NCBI RefSeq assembly: GCF_021234875.1
Contig: NZ_JAJQVM010000033.1
Location: 1-61,088 of the forward strand
Source: Marinibactrum halimedae
Lineage (GTDB): Bacteria > Pseudomonadota > Gammaproteobacteria > Pseudomonadales > Cellvibrionaceae
Reading direction: 5' to 3'
Length of the DNA stretch: 61,088 nucleotides
Notes under the pieces: model-generated
What the model was told of the DNA's origin: nothing
Seen by the model: only the letters and a program-made list of their open reading frames with translations
Databases searched by the model: none
Part shown: piece after piece, positions 33,708 through 43,196 of the stretch
Layout: every line of letters begins with the position of its first letter
Position numbering within the stretch: the first letter of the stretch is position 1
Translations under genes and position numbers: made by a program

Positions 33708-35524
33708 TACAAATCGGCTCCCAACGACAGGTGAATCTGGAAAGCATCGGCGTCGTCATCATTAACGGGAACACCAATATCAAATCGGACTGGCCCCACT
33801 GGGGAAAGCCAGCGTAGGCCCACACCGGCGCCTTGCTTCCATTCAAATTCGTCATTATCAAAGGCGTTCCCAGCGTCGGTAAATACGGCGAACCCGAAGG
33901 TGTCGGTAATGAGGTGGTCGTATTCGAGAGAGGCGGTAATCATGTGTTTTCCGCCCACCACATTGCCTTCTTCATCTTTCGGGCCCAAAGACTCGTAATC
34001 ATACCCTCTCACGCTGTTATCGCCACCGGCAAAAAAACGCAGCGAGGCAGGAACCCGCTCAATGTCGTCAACAATGGTGGTGCCCAAATCCACCCGGCCA
34101 ATAAAGCGACCGCCGAGAAACCCAATAATTTGTTTGCCGCCGGCTCGCACTTGCGAGAGCGTAATGTCGGAACCTGCCCCTTCCGCACCCGCGCGGGCAC
34201 GAGCAGACAATCGCCAGCCCCAGGTTGGGTAGAGGTAATCGTTTGCGTAGCTTTTGGTGTAAGCGATACCGGGCAATAATAATGTTGTGCTCAGTTCGTC
34301 TTCCCCTTCCACTGATGAGGTTTCGACCAGATAGGTGAGGTCGTAGGTTCTGAGCCATTCGCTGGGTAGCCGTTTTGTGAGCGCGGCACCGGTTGACCAG
34401 GTTTCGTTCTCATTGGTATCGGACTCTTCTTGTTCCCAACCGGCGAAGAACTTCAGCTCATCGACGTTGGGGTTTTCCAGTGGGATACGATAATCCATAT
34501 CCACCGTGGCGCTGTTAAGCGCGGCTTCGGCCATCGTGCTAAAGCGATGGCCCCGTCGGTTCACTCGGCGATTATCGAATTTAACGCTGGTGCGAGGGCT
34601 TGGGTCGGGTTGGTTTTGATAACCCACGCCCAGAGAGGTGGTGTAGCGTTTTCCGGGGGTAAGGACCACCTGAATTGGAATTTCACCACGATCTTTGTCT
34701 GGCGGGAGTTGTTGAACATCCACTTCGCCAAAGTAGCGACTATCGATTAGGGATTGTTGGAATTGCCCGAGAGGCTTAATGTCGAACTCTTCACCAGGCT
34801 GGAAAGTGAGAAATCGTTGGAGATAGTCTTCATCTAAAATAGGTTTGCCGTTGGCTTGGGTTTGCTCAAATGAGATGGGGCCAAAACGATAGCGCTGGCC
34901 AACGTTAAATACCAAGGTCGCGGTGGCTTCGTGCGTATCAATGTTGATGCTTAATTGTTGTTCCGTAAATTCAGCATCAGCATAGCCTCGCTGTAACGCC
35001 CGGTTTTGCAGTTGCGATTTAAAGGATTCGTATTGGCCATGATGAACAACCTCGCCGATGGTCATGGGGGGCTGGCTGGCAATCTTATGCAGGGCGTTAT
35101 CGTCTTTTCCTTCCCCGGTAATGGAAATCTCTACTGCGCTGTAGGTGGTGGGCTCGCCGGGTTCAAAATCCAATTCGAGCGTCCAGCAGTATTTGCGCTT
35201 CTTTTTCTTCTTGCCATTCTCGTCATCGTTGTGAACAAACGCGGCTTCCCATTTTGCGTGGTAATACCCCAATGCTTTGGTGGCATTCCGGATGCGTCGA
35301 TCAAAGCTATCCTCTAGTGAATGCTCTAAGCGGGTGGTTAAACGACAACTTTCCTCGGCGATAGCCAAGTGGGCTCTTACGTTAGCCTCCAAGGCTTCGG
35401 GGAGGTTGCGAATCTTGACTCTGGGGGTGGGTGGAGTATCGTCGGCCCATGCGAGAGTAGAGAAGCAAAACGGCATCAATAGGCAGATTGCTTTCAAAAG
35501 CCATATTGATCGGTTTCTGTGCAT
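33707..35524 (-). CDS. tamA: Translocation and assembly module subunit TamA
   Basis: This protein is about 605 aa. It has a signal peptide (KAICLLMPFCFSTLAWADD), three POTRA-like domains (about 30-270), and a BamA/Omp85-type barrel (about 290-605) with the family segments FFAGGDNSVRGYDYESLGP and GVGLRWLSPVGPVRFDIGVPV, ending 'QIHLSLGADL'. It acts in the outer membrane with TamB, encoded directly downstream. An in-frame ATG at 35587 adds 21 residues before the signal peptide, so the ATG at 35524 is preferred, though its SD is weak. Confidence 0.94.
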   Translation of the reverse strand: MHRNRSIWLLKAICLLMPFCFSTLAWADDTPPTPRVKIRNLPEALEANVRAHLAIAEESCRLTTRLEHSLEDSFDRRIRNATKALGYYHAKWEAAFVHNDDENGKKKKKRKYCWTLELDFEPGEPTTYSAVEISITGEGKDDNALHKIASQPPMTIGEVVHHGQYESFKSQLQNRALQRGYADAEFTEQQLSINIDTHEATATLVFNVGQRYRFGPISFEQTQANGKPILDEDYLQRFLTFQPGEEFDIKPLGQFQQSLIDSRYFGEVDVQQLPPDKDRGEIPIQVVLTPGKRYTTSLGVGYQNQPDPSPRTSVKFDNRRVNRRGHRFSTMAEAALNSATVDMDYRIPLENPNVDELKFFAGWEQEESDTNENETWSTGAALTKRLPSEWLRTYDLTYLVETSSVEGEDELSTTLLLPGIAYTKSYANDYLYPTWGWRLSARARAGAEGAGSDITLSQVRAGGKQIIGFLGGRFIGRVDLGTTIVDDIERVPASLRFFAGGDNSVRGYDYESLGPKDEEGNVVGGKHMITASLEYDHLITDTFGFAVFTDAGNAFDNDEFEWKQGAGVGLRWLSPVGPVRFDIGVPVNDDDADAFQIHLSLGADL

Positions 35525-35778
35525 TTTTCTCGAAGGGGTGAAATACAGTGAAAGTGTCGCAAATATCATTGAAAGGTGAACAGCCATTGAGTTGATCGAT
35601 CATTGGCTAAGTCTGTCTGTTCTTTAGTGTCCTTGTAAAGGGGAGGGTGGGACGTACGTTTTCTATAGCCATGGCGGCCAATATGAAATCAAATATTAAT
35701 TATTACTGTGATAGTGGTGATAACGCACATGTTGATGGTATACGAGTCAAGCCGCAGTAAAAAATTCACAAATTGAGC

Positions 35779-35811
35779 TTACAACCCGCAATTAATATTG
35801 TCGGGTTGTAA
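35779..35811. terminator. Hairpin after the chemoreceptor gene
   Basis: TTACAACCCG (35779-35788) is perfectly complementary to CGGGTTGTAA (35802-35811). It sits just past the stop of the minus-strand chemoreceptor; the T-tract on that side is poor. Confidence 0.6.
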
Positions 35812-35818
35812 TTTGCAT

Positions 35819-37702
35819 TTAAACTCGAAATTTATCTAAAACAATAGTCTGTTGTTCGCTAATAATAGCCATATTACTGCACAGAGACTGATTTTCTTCC
35901 ATTGTGGTGGCTACATTATGGCTACTGTCTCGAATGGCAGAGGTGTTGCGGTTTATTTCTTCAGATGTGGCGCTTTGTTCTTCGGTTGCTGTGGCAATTT
36001 GCAGGGTCATATCTGTAATTTGTTGTATCGCCCTGCGAATATCTTCAATGGATTCACTGGCACTGGTTGCATGTTCGGTTGTCGTTATTGCTCGGGCTTG
36101 ATTGTTTTCAATATGATGTTTGGCTCGATTAACACCATCCCGCAGTTTTTCAATCATTTCACGGGTTTCATTGGTGGCGTTTTGAGTGCGGCCTGCCAGC
36201 GCGCGAACTTCATCGGCCACTACGGCAAAACCTCGTCCTAGGGTTCCGGCCCGTGCAGCTTCAATAGCAGCATTGAGCGCAAGTAAATTGGTTTGCTCGG
36301 CAATACCGGCAATGGTGGTGAGTACGCTGCCAATATGGTCACTGTGCTCGGTTAGCTCCATTACCGTCTCAACGGCTTGTTCCATATCGGAGGCAAGGTG
36401 TTGAATGGCTTCGGAGGTTTGATTCACTTTTTCTTGCCCTCGATTGGCAGACCCATCTGCTATTTGCGCTGCCTCTGCAGTTAATTGCACATTGCTGGCC
36501 ACTTCATTGGCGGTAGCAGTCATTTCGGTCATGGCCGTCGCCAGTTGATCAAGTTGAGAAAGTTGGGAATGTAAATGCTGATGTGTAAGGTCATTACTGG
36601 ATTGGGTTTGGTGTGTGTGATTTCGAACACTTTCTGCTTTGTTTTTTACGTCAATAATGAGTTGCTGTAGGTGCTCAATAAAATGATTAAAAGCATTCGC
36701 TAAATCAGAAAATTCATCGTTGCTGGTAATGGTAATTCGTTGGGTAAGATCACCATTGCCTCGATTAATCTCATGCAATGAAGATTGAATATGGGATAAC
36801 GGCTTCAAAACAACACTCATGCAAATAAATGCCGCAAGACAGCATAGTGCTGTACCCACTAGCGTGGCAATCATGGCAATATTGCGAACTTCGATGGCTT
36901 CGGCCATAACAAGCTCTTTGTCCAATACCACGCCAATAAACCAGTCACTGCCATGAAGGTTTTCCGTTTTTTGGAATGCAGTCAGTACAGCGGTATTATT
37001 AATACGCATTTCATGAAGATCTGGCGTAAAAGACGGTGTTGTATCATCGAATAAAAGGTGGATAGATTGACCGCGTAACTCTTCTTCTGGGTGGGTAATA
37101 ATAGTGCCTGAATGCGTCATTAAAAAGGCGTAGCCTCTGCCGGCGAAATTTAACTGATTAATCGTGTCTGAAATTTCATTAAGTGTAATATCACCACCAA
37201 AGGCACCTCTAAATTCGCCATTTTCGTAAAAATTGGCAACCGCAGAAATTAAGAGCTTGCCGCTCTTGGCTGCTGTGTAGGGTTCGGTCAATACGGCGCG
37301 ATGGTTATTTCGCGCATAAGGGTACCAGGGGCGCTGTCTTGCATCATAGTTTGGGTCTGGGGTGTAGTTCGGGTCATTGTGGATAATTTTTCCGTCAGTT
37401 TCTAAACCACCAAACATCATTAAAAAACTGCGTTTCAATATGGGTAAATTGAACGTACGCTGGATGGTGTCTTGACTAAAATCTGAACTAATATTGTCTG
37501 CGGCAAAATCGATGAGAGCGAGCTTGGTGTTAAACCAATGCTCAATTTGGTGGGTTAGCGTTTTGCTTTGTTCATGTATGTCTGCATTTAAACGTTTTTC
37601 GAGGGTTGATTTGACTTGACCGTATTGTAGCCAGGCGGCAATGGAAAATACCAATACCACAATGATTGACACACACAGAGAAATTTTCTGAGATACCTTC
37701 AT
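35819..37702 (-). CDS. Methyl-accepting chemotaxis protein with Cache sensor
   Basis: This 627-aa chemoreceptor has TM1 (about 8-28), a dCache periplasmic domain (about 35-270, with RQRPWYPYA and [14 protein letters not shown]), TM2 (about 275-300), HAMP (about 300-355) and a methyl-accepting signalling domain with the hairpin motif [35 protein letters not shown] (about 475-510). The RxxWY pattern of the Cache domain is common to amino acid-binding receptors, so a small-molecule ligand is likely. No CheW-binding pentapeptide tail is seen at the C-terminus. The ATG at 37702 has AAAGG upstream; an in-frame start at 37723 lacks one. Confidence 0.94.
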   Translation of the reverse strand: MKVSQKISLCVSIIVVLVFSIAAWLQYGQVKSTLEKRLNADIHEQSKTLTHQIEHWFNTKLALIDFAADNISSDFSQDTIQRTFNLPILKRSFLMMFGGLETDGKIIHNDPNYTPDPNYDARQRPWYPYARNNHRAVLTEPYTAAKSGKLLISAVANFYENGEFRGAFGGDITLNEISDTINQLNFAGRGYAFLMTHSGTIITHPEEELRGQSIHLLFDDTTPSFTPDLHEMRINNTAVLTAFQKTENLHGSDWFIGVVLDKELVMAEAIEVRNIAMIATLVGTALCCLAAFICMSVVLKPLSHIQSSLHEINRGNGDLTQRITITSNDEFSDLANAFNHFIEHLQQLIIDVKNKAESVRNHTHQTQSSNDLTHQHLHSQLSQLDQLATAMTEMTATANEVASNVQLTAEAAQIADGSANRGQEKVNQTSEAIQHLASDMEQAVETVMELTEHSDHIGSVLTTIAGIAEQTNLLALNAAIEAARAGTLGRGFAVVADEVRALAGRTQNATNETREMIEKLRDGVNRAKHHIENNQARAITTTEHATSASESIEDIRRAIQQITDMTLQIATATEEQSATSEEINRNTSAIRDSSHNVATTMEENQSLCSNMAIISEQQTIVLDKFRV

Positions 37703-37949
37703 GAACACCTTTCCTGAGACCAATATGATTACGCTAGGCTATGATGAATTTTTCACCGGCTGAAGGGGTGGTGTGTTGAATGGGATAAACCGATCAACCT
37801 TGTTTAAAAATTAATCATGCCGCTATTTTTTGTGATAAATGTCACATTTATATTTGACAGTGACGCCTTATAGCACAAAAGCCTCAATGGAAATTTATTG
37901 GTGTCATATGAGAGGGTATTTCAACTGTTGCTTAATTTAGAATAGAAAG

Positions 37950-38300
37950 TCATCTTGTGACTTCTTTGTAGCAGGCTCGTAAAATTTCAGCGGCAAACAC
38001 TTCTTGATTGACGGCACGAGAAATAGCAATGGAGTCTACCATTAAAACGGCTTTGGCGATTGCTTGTGAGTGTTTGGCGTTTGATTTGTCTGATGAAAAA
38101 AGCTGGAGGCTATCCACCCTTCCCTTAAAAATTCCAGTATAAGCTTCTCTTACAGCGTCTTCTCTTGCATGAATATCCGTTGTGAGAACGGCAAGAGGGC
38201 AGCGAAATTTTTTATTGCTAGAAGGTGTAAGGCGAGCGGCTGAATAAAACGAAAAAAATTGTCCTCTTTGATGCGTTTTTTCGGAAATAGTTAATCAGAG
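37950..38300 (-). pseudogene. Decayed TetR-family regulator, C-terminal remnant
   Basis: On the minus strand, a frame ending in TGA at 37950-37952 encodes RCPLAVLTTDIHAREDAVREAY... and '...EVFAAEILRACYKEVTR', which matches the C-terminal dimerisation domain of TetR proteins that carry the GCPLA segment. It is open upstream for about 30 codons but has no start. A NYFRK-like piece of the TetR HTH end lies in another frame near 38290, so there has been a frameshift or deletion. The N-terminal HTH is missing. Of 37703-38477, the remaining DNA shows only the triplicate repeat. Confidence 0.55.
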
Positions 38301-38387
38301 GGGATTTTTACGGTAGTCATAATCAATAGCGCTTCAGTGTAATAAGCGATTGATCTTTTTAGATTAATAGAGTTTTTCTGTTAAGAC

Positions 38388-38432
38388 GATGCCTATTAAT
38401 TAGATGCCTATTAATTAGATGCCTATTAATTA
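38388..38432. repeat. Three perfect 15-bp tandem repeats
   Basis: GATGCCTATTAATTA occurs three times without change, 46 bp before the next start codon. ATTAAT gives each copy a small palindrome. Copy number may vary between strains and could affect expression of the downstream operon. Confidence 0.85.
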
Positions 38433-38477
38433 AAAGGACAGTGAAAACCCCTGTTTTTATCACAAGGAGGGTTACTC

Positions 38478-39053
38478 ATGTCTGATGTACAATCTCAACG
38501 AAAAGATGGATTGTCAGTTGTCTATCACAATAATAATGTCAGTATCATTTTATCTTTTCTTTTTTTACTTTTTCTCACTTGTTTGTTTTTATCTGCCACT
38601 GCTCAAGCGGCAGGTATTCATCTTGAAAAGCACATGACGGAAAAAATAAAGCAATTGTCTAAAAGCAGTTCAGATGTAGTGGTCGCACAGGTAGGTAAAA
38701 GTCAGTCTCGCTGGGTTGGTCCGCTTATCGTAACCTCTACGGAATTGATGCCGATAGAAATTTTAAAAGGACGTTTATTAAATAAGCCCCTCAAGGTGAC
38801 AACGTTAGGTGGTACCGTAGGTAATATTCAACTCACTGCATCTCATCAGCCTATGTTACACGAAGGGGAGCTGGCCATGTTTTTTCTTCAAAGCTCAACG
38901 GGTAAATCTAAATTAAGAGTAAGGGGTGAAAAAGTCATTTTAGGTGAGCAGGGAAAAATCAATATTAAAGCACCTGGGTATGATCGCAACTTGCTTCAAC
39001 ATGATCACTCTTTTCAAGGAATGTTAAAAACGTTAAATCGTTACATACGCTAA
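38478..39053 (+). CDS. Putative secreted partner of the metzincin-vWA protein
   Basis: This 191-aa protein has a hydrophobic segment at about 24-46 ending in ATAQAAG (late signal peptide or membrane anchor), then a beta-rich domain with 'DVVVAQVGKSQSRWVGPLIVTSTELMPIEILKG' and 'GTVGNIQLTASHQPMLHEGELAMFFL'. The shape (a surface strand, GG..G, 'GE...FL') is like small secreted proteins that sit next to matrixin-type proteases, though I cannot name a family. AAGGAGG lies nine bases before the ATG. It is 18 bases upstream of the metalloprotease gene, so the two form an operon. Confidence 0.65.
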   Translation: MSDVQSQRKDGLSVVYHNNNVSIILSFLFLLFLTCLFLSATAQAAGIHLEKHMTEKIKQLSKSSSDVVVAQVGKSQSRWVGPLIVTSTELMPIEILKGRLLNKPLKVTTLGGTVGNIQLTASHQPMLHEGELAMFFLQSSTGKSKLRVRGEKVILGEQGKINIKAPGYDRNLLQHDHSFQGMLKTLNRYIR

Positions 39054-39071
39054 TAAGGTGAGGGAAGTACC

Positions 39072-41738
39072 ATGAAAATTGAAAAAAGTGTGCTCACAGT
39101 GATGGCTCTAATCTCAGTGGGCTTGCCATTTTCTGCTTGGTCTGCAGAAAATATTGATACCGCCGCACAAGGCGCGACAGTGATTGTTGATCAGTTGTGG
39201 TCTGATACCGCTTTACCCATTAACTGGTTTATGAACGATCAAGGGGTAACGAATAATAATTCTACAGGTGTAGGGCCGGGAAATATTTCAGCTGCAGATG
39301 CAGCAATACAAGTGACAAATGCTTTTAACCAATGGCAGACAGTGACCACTGCTGGAATTTCGGCCAATTACAGCGGCACAACGGTGGTAGATGACATTGG
39401 ATGTGATTACGTGAATTTAATGACCTGGGCAGACGACATTATTCCGTTTGATACACCAGATTTTCAAGATGTTATCGCCATCGGTTTTGCATTCAGCTAT
39501 GTTGGTCCTGATATTGTACTGGATCCAGTAGCCGGTATTGCAAACCCTGCAAATAATCGAAATTTAAGTGAAGTCAGTGATGCAGGTTTAGGGTGCGCCC
39601 CGTTGGCGAATGCGGCCATATACCCAGATGGTTCTGTATTAGAGAGCGGTACTATTATTGATGCGGATATGATTTGGAATCCTATCCAGTTTGATTATGA
39701 CATTGCTGCTAATGCCAGTGAAGATATTGTACACATAGAATCCATAGCGACCCATGAAGTCGGTCATCTACTGGGGGTTTCTCATACCAGTTTGGCTTTT
39801 GCGGCTAATGACCCTGCCACAATGTTTCCCTTTGTGGATACCACCAATGTGGTATTACAAAACAACATAGCAACACTGGCTGCAGACGATGAGATGGCCG
39901 TGGGCAGAAGTTATCCGGGAACGGGATTTTATCCTGGTGGTGTTGGTGTGGCGACCACAGGTCAAATTACAGGATGGGTTCGTCAAGCAGATGGCAGCCC
40001 TGCACAAGGGGTTCGATTATGGGCGTATGATGCCTCGCTTCCAGCTGGTGCAGCAACGCCTCCGGTGTATGAAGCATTTTCTGCTACAACGTTTGACGCA
40101 GAAAGCGGTGTTAATGCGGGTGATTACTCCTTTAGAGGAATTCCGCCTGGTGATTATTATGTCTGCATATTGCCATGGGAAAATTTGATCCCAGGTAATG
40201 GGCCTGATGCTCCTGAACGCTATAATTCAACAACGCTTAATGGCAGCGGTCATACAGGTTTTATGACGGAGTGTTTTGATGATGCTCCTTCTGCCACCAA
40301 TGCCCCTGATTTTGCAGAGGAAGATCGTTTAAGGCAGGTTTCCGTTTCCGCAGGAGAAACAACCTCTAGTATCAATTTTGTAACAGGCCAACAAGCGGCC
40401 AATATTATGTTAGTGATGGATCGCAGTGGTTCGATGAATTTAGGTTTACCTGCACCATTGATGGGGACAAAAATAGAAGCGCTACGTTCTGCGGCTCATC
40501 TATTTATTGATTTTATGGATTTGGATGGTGGGCATAATGTGGGGTTAGTTCAGTTTGAATCTGTGGTAGTGCCGTTTGCTCCTTCTTTTAATCTTCAACC
40601 TATTGATCTTACTTCTGTTGGTGATGCACATACTGCCATAGACAGTATTATGGCTGGAGGGCTGACCAATATTATTGATGGCGTTAATGAAGGAATTAAT
40701 CAATTAGTCTCAGGAGGTTCACCCAATCATCGTCCATTAATGTTGTTGTTTTCAGATGGTCGCCATAATTCACCGGCGGGTTCGGATTTAAATACTATTG
40801 AAGGCCCTTTATTAGCGAATGAGGTCAAATTATATAGTGTTGGTTTTGGCTCTGATGTAGACGGCGCTATTCTTGCGCCTATTGCGCTGAATACTGGCGG
40901 GCTTCATATAGAAAACCCAGATGTGGCCAGTGATGCTTTGAGGAAGCACTTCTTAGCGATTGCTTCATCCGCAGCCGATAGCACTGCTATTATTGATCCG
41001 TATTATGAATTAAAACACGGTCAATCGGTCAGTCTTGATGTGCCTGTAAACTCATCGGAAAAAGATGTGACTTTTACGGCATTTTGGGATGAGCAGAATG
41101 AAAATTTATTTGATATTACCTTAACTTCACCGCGTGGATGTACCGTACAAACACGCCTTAATACGCATGGTGTTACTGTTCGAAAATATCATACTCACCG
41201 TTTAATAAAAGTCACGCCTCAATATCGCTGTGGATTTTTCCGTGATTTGACAGGAACATGGAAAATGAACGTGAGAAATATCGGAGATCAACATCTTGCG
41301 GGTATTAATATCGCCGCTTATGGGAATACCACGACACATATTTTTGCTGAGGTAACCACGACAGAAAAAGAGGAAACGGTACTTGATGTTTCAATCGTGG
41401 CGGAAGGCGAGCGAGTAAAGCGAGCGAATGTGTATGCTGACATCATCTTACCTGTTTCTTCAACTGGGGATAGCCAGGAGCAGGACTATGCTCAAGATGG
41501 TCGTGTGGACCCCATCAAACCCCAAGCAGAAGAACGTACATTGCGTATCTCATTAAATGACAGAGGTAATAATGGAGATGAAAAAGCAAAAGATGGTATT
41601 TTTTCTGGGAGAGTTCCCGTCGATATAATCGGGACTTATCCAGTGCATATTTATGCCCAATATATCCATGATGATCAAAAAGGAAGTCGTGAGTTAATAA
41701 GCAGCTATCATTTCAATGGAAAATACGTTATTGAATAA
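39072..41738 (+). CDS. Secreted metzincin-like metalloprotease fused to a vWA domain
   Basis: This 888-aa protein starts with a signal peptide (LTVMALISVGLPFSAWSAEN). An N-terminal matrixin-like domain (about 30-280) contains the zinc motif HEVGHLLGVSH with His228, Glu229, His232 and His238. A carboxypeptidase-regulatory-like strand domain (about 300-400, ITGWVRQADGSPAQGVRLWAYD) follows, then a von Willebrand A domain (about 440-630) with a complete MIDAS DRSGSMN at Asp450. The end is beta-sandwich, with GNNGDEKAKDGIFSGRVPV near residue 850. Protease plus vWA in one chain recalls eukaryotic CLCA proteins, but order and length differ. Likely targets are extracellular proteins or cell surfaces. 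The upstream 191-aa gene is its probable partner. Confidence 0.82.
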   Translation: MKIEKSVLTVMALISVGLPFSAWSAENIDTAAQGATVIVDQLWSDTALPINWFMNDQGVTNNNSTGVGPGNISAADAAIQVTNAFNQWQTVTTAGISANYSGTTVVDDIGCDYVNLMTWADDIIPFDTPDFQDVIAIGFAFSYVGPDIVLDPVAGIANPANNRNLSEVSDAGLGCAPLANAAIYPDGSVLESGTIIDADMIWNPIQFDYDIAANASEDIVHIESIATHEVGHLLGVSHTSLAFAANDPATMFPFVDTTNVVLQNNIATLAADDEMAVGRSYPGTGFYPGGVGVATTGQITGWVRQADGSPAQGVRLWAYDASLPAGAATPPVYEAFSATTFDAESGVNAGDYSFRGIPPGDYYVCILPWENLIPGNGPDAPERYNSTTLNGSGHTGFMTECFDDAPSATNAPDFAEEDRLRQVSVSAGETTSSINFVTGQQAANIMLVMDRSGSMNLGLPAPLMGTKIEALRSAAHLFIDFMDLDGGHNVGLVQFESVVVPFAPSFNLQPIDLTSVGDAHTAIDSIMAGGLTNIIDGVNEGINQLVSGGSPNHRPLMLLFSDGRHNSPAGSDLNTIEGPLLANEVKLYSVGFGSDVDGAILAPIALNTGGLHIENPDVASDALRKHFLAIASSAADSTAIIDPYYELKHGQSVSLDVPVNSSEKDVTFTAFWDEQNENLFDITLTSPRGCTVQTRLNTHGVTVRKYHTHRLIKVTPQYRCGFFRDLTGTWKMNVRNIGDQHLAGINIAAYGNTTTHIFAEVTTTEKEETVLDVSIVAEGERVKRANVYADIILPVSSTGDSQEQDYAQDGRVDPIKPQAEERTLRISLNDRGNNGDEKAKDGIFSGRVPVDIIGTYPVHIYAQYIHDDQKGSRELISSYHFNGKYVIE

Positions 41739-41746
41739 TATAAATC

Positions 41747-41798
41747 AGCATTAAGCAGACTGAGGAAAACCACCTTAGTGCTGTTTAATGCTTTTTTA
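41747..41798 (+). terminator. Terminator after the metzincin-vWA gene
   Basis: AGCATTAA...ACTGAGG pairs imperfectly with CCTTAGT...TTTAATGCT, followed directly by TTTTTT. The stem is long and the loop is AAAACCA. Confidence 0.75.
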
Positions 41799-41945
41799 TT
41801 GAATATTTGTGGCAGTTTATTGCAAAAAAACTATTGCGTGTATTTATGTGCCATTGGTTAAAATTGGCATGTATAAAAACACAGTTTTTGGTTGATTCTG
41901 ATATAATCTCTTTTGTCGATATAAATGATCATCAAGGAGGGCATT

Positions 41946-42539
41946 ATGAAACGCTATTTAAAAGGAGATTTTTTCTCAAAAGTTGCTTTATCTACCTTAT
42001 TTATACTTCAGTTTTCCATCTTGGCGTTGGTTTTTTACCAGCAGTCTCTTATGAAATTTCAGGGTCAGGAAATAGAGAGCCTTCAAAAGAATATACAAAC
42101 GATTTCTACTGAAAAACTTAAATCTATATCGAGGAAAGAGAAAAGCACTTCTCCTGAATTACAATTCAATAAGAGTGAAGCAATGTCACTGGCTCAATTG
42201 GAAAATCGCTTAAGGAATTACTTTTCAGAAGAATTGTCAAGTCAGTTGAAAAATATCTCGTCTTCAATGAAAGTAAGTCCGTCTGTTGCGTCATCTTTAG
42301 AAGATTTATCTGAAGAAGAAAAGCATGAGAAAAGACTACGGGTGGAAGAAGCAATGAATTATTCAAGTATCACCATTGATAATGCGCTTTCAGCAGGAAT
42401 ATGGACACGAGAAGATACTCAAAAGTTGTATGAACATGTAGGTGATTTGCCAGAGAGTAAACGGCAAGAGCTGAGAGATAAGCTTTACACCGCTATAAAT
42501 CGTCAAGAAGTCATATTAGAAGGCTTTCCGGGCCTGTAA
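41946..42539 (+). CDS. Membrane-anchored coiled-coil protein, unknown
   Basis: This 197-aa protein has one N-terminal membrane helix (about 10-32, FSKVALSTLFILQFSILALVFYQQS) followed by a mainly helical, charged region with heptad-like LENRLRNYFSEELSSQLKNISSS and a compact end with NALSAGIWTREDTQKLYEHV. It could be a periplasmic linker or an envelope stabiliser, but I do not recognise a family. AGGAGG five bases before the ATG at 41946 sets the start; an in-frame ATG at 41925 would place this SD inside the gene. Confidence 0.75.
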   Translation: MKRYLKGDFFSKVALSTLFILQFSILALVFYQQSLMKFQGQEIESLQKNIQTISTEKLKSISRKEKSTSPELQFNKSEAMSLAQLENRLRNYFSEELSSQLKNISSSMKVSPSVASSLEDLSEEEKHEKRLRVEEAMNYSSITIDNALSAGIWTREDTQKLYEHVGDLPESKRQELRDKLYTAINRQEVILEGFPGL

Positions 42540-42547
42540 GGCCTGTG

Positions 42548-42606
42548 GTATTAACACTTTGTTAATACTCTCGACTGCAAAGCAGTCAATTAACGCCTCT
42601 TTGAGG
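42548..42606. repeat. Three consecutive hairpins before a secreted-peptide gene
   Basis: Three perfect inverted repeats follow in order: GTATTAAC/GTTAATAC (42548-42568), GACTGC/GCAGTC (42573-42587) and CCTC/GAGG (42596-42606). None has a U-tract, and all lie just ahead of the start at 42636, so they would form a structured leader or a transcript-end cluster. Confidence 0.65.
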
Positions 42607-42635
42607 TAAATTCTTTGAAAAGATGGAGCTTTACA

Positions 42636-43025
42636 ATGAAAAAATTGATAACAGCTGGTATTGCTGCAATGGTTATGGGTGCACCGATTAGCCATGCAGA
42701 TGGATTGCATATTCCGGGAACGGTTAATGTTACCCCCAACGTTTCGTTGTCTGGAGCAATGAATGTTCGTTATAACACTACGGTTGCGGGCAATCCGTAT
42801 CTATATGCGAATGGTTATGCAGGCAGTGCGGTAAACTTCGCAGGGTTAGATTCAGATGGCGATAGTTTTATTTGTACTGTCAGCCCAGGTAATCCCCTGT
42901 ATGCTGAGGCAGTGGCCATTAAAAATAATCTTTCCAGCACAGGTTTTCTTCTTGTAAGAAAGCCAGAAAATTCAAATGAATGTAATCAAGTATATTTACT
43001 GAATGGATCTTATTGGCAAGATTAA
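42636..43025 (+). CDS. Small secreted protein, unknown
   Basis: This 129-aa protein has a signal peptide (MKKLITAGIAAMVMGAPISHA). The mature part of about 107 aa has Asn- and Gly-rich strands (NVSLSGAMNVRYNTTVAGNPYLYANGY) and two cysteines (FICTV and NECNQVY) that could form a disulfide. No family recognised. GGAG seven bases before the ATG sets the start. It may share its transcript with the upstream coiled-coil gene, but three hairpins lie between them. Confidence 0.75.
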   Translation: MKKLITAGIAAMVMGAPISHADGLHIPGTVNVTPNVSLSGAMNVRYNTTVAGNPYLYANGYAGSAVNFAGLDSDGDSFICTVSPGNPLYAEAVAIKNNLSSTGFLLVRKPENSNECNQVYLLNGSYWQD

Positions 43026-43072
43026 CCATAAAGCTATGATGAGGCTATGTGAGCTTCAATAATAGCGTTTTT

Positions 43073-43104
43073 AAAAGGCCAGCCTTTTTAAAGGCTGGCC
43101 TTTT
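43073..43104. terminator. Strong bidirectional terminator
   Basis: AAAAGGCCAGCCTTT (43073-43087) is perfectly complementary to AAAGGCTGGCCTTTT (43090-43104). It serves the secreted-peptide gene on one side and may serve the 1404-aa gene on the other. Confidence 0.9.
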
Positions 43105-43196
43105 CGGTATAGCCTTTTTCAATATAACCGTGTAGTGTATTTTTTTAAAATTAAAATGTATAATCTGACATTATTGTTTAAATATACATTAATACA

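Noticed and set aside
29730-35524. Many long frames on the other strand within tamB and tamA
   Set aside because: They are frames created by the GC-richer codons of the real genes; the tam genes have clear families and an overlapping start-stop junction.
38388-38432. Three 15-bp repeats as a possible CRISPR array
   Set aside because: The units are directly adjacent with no spacers and no cas genes are near.
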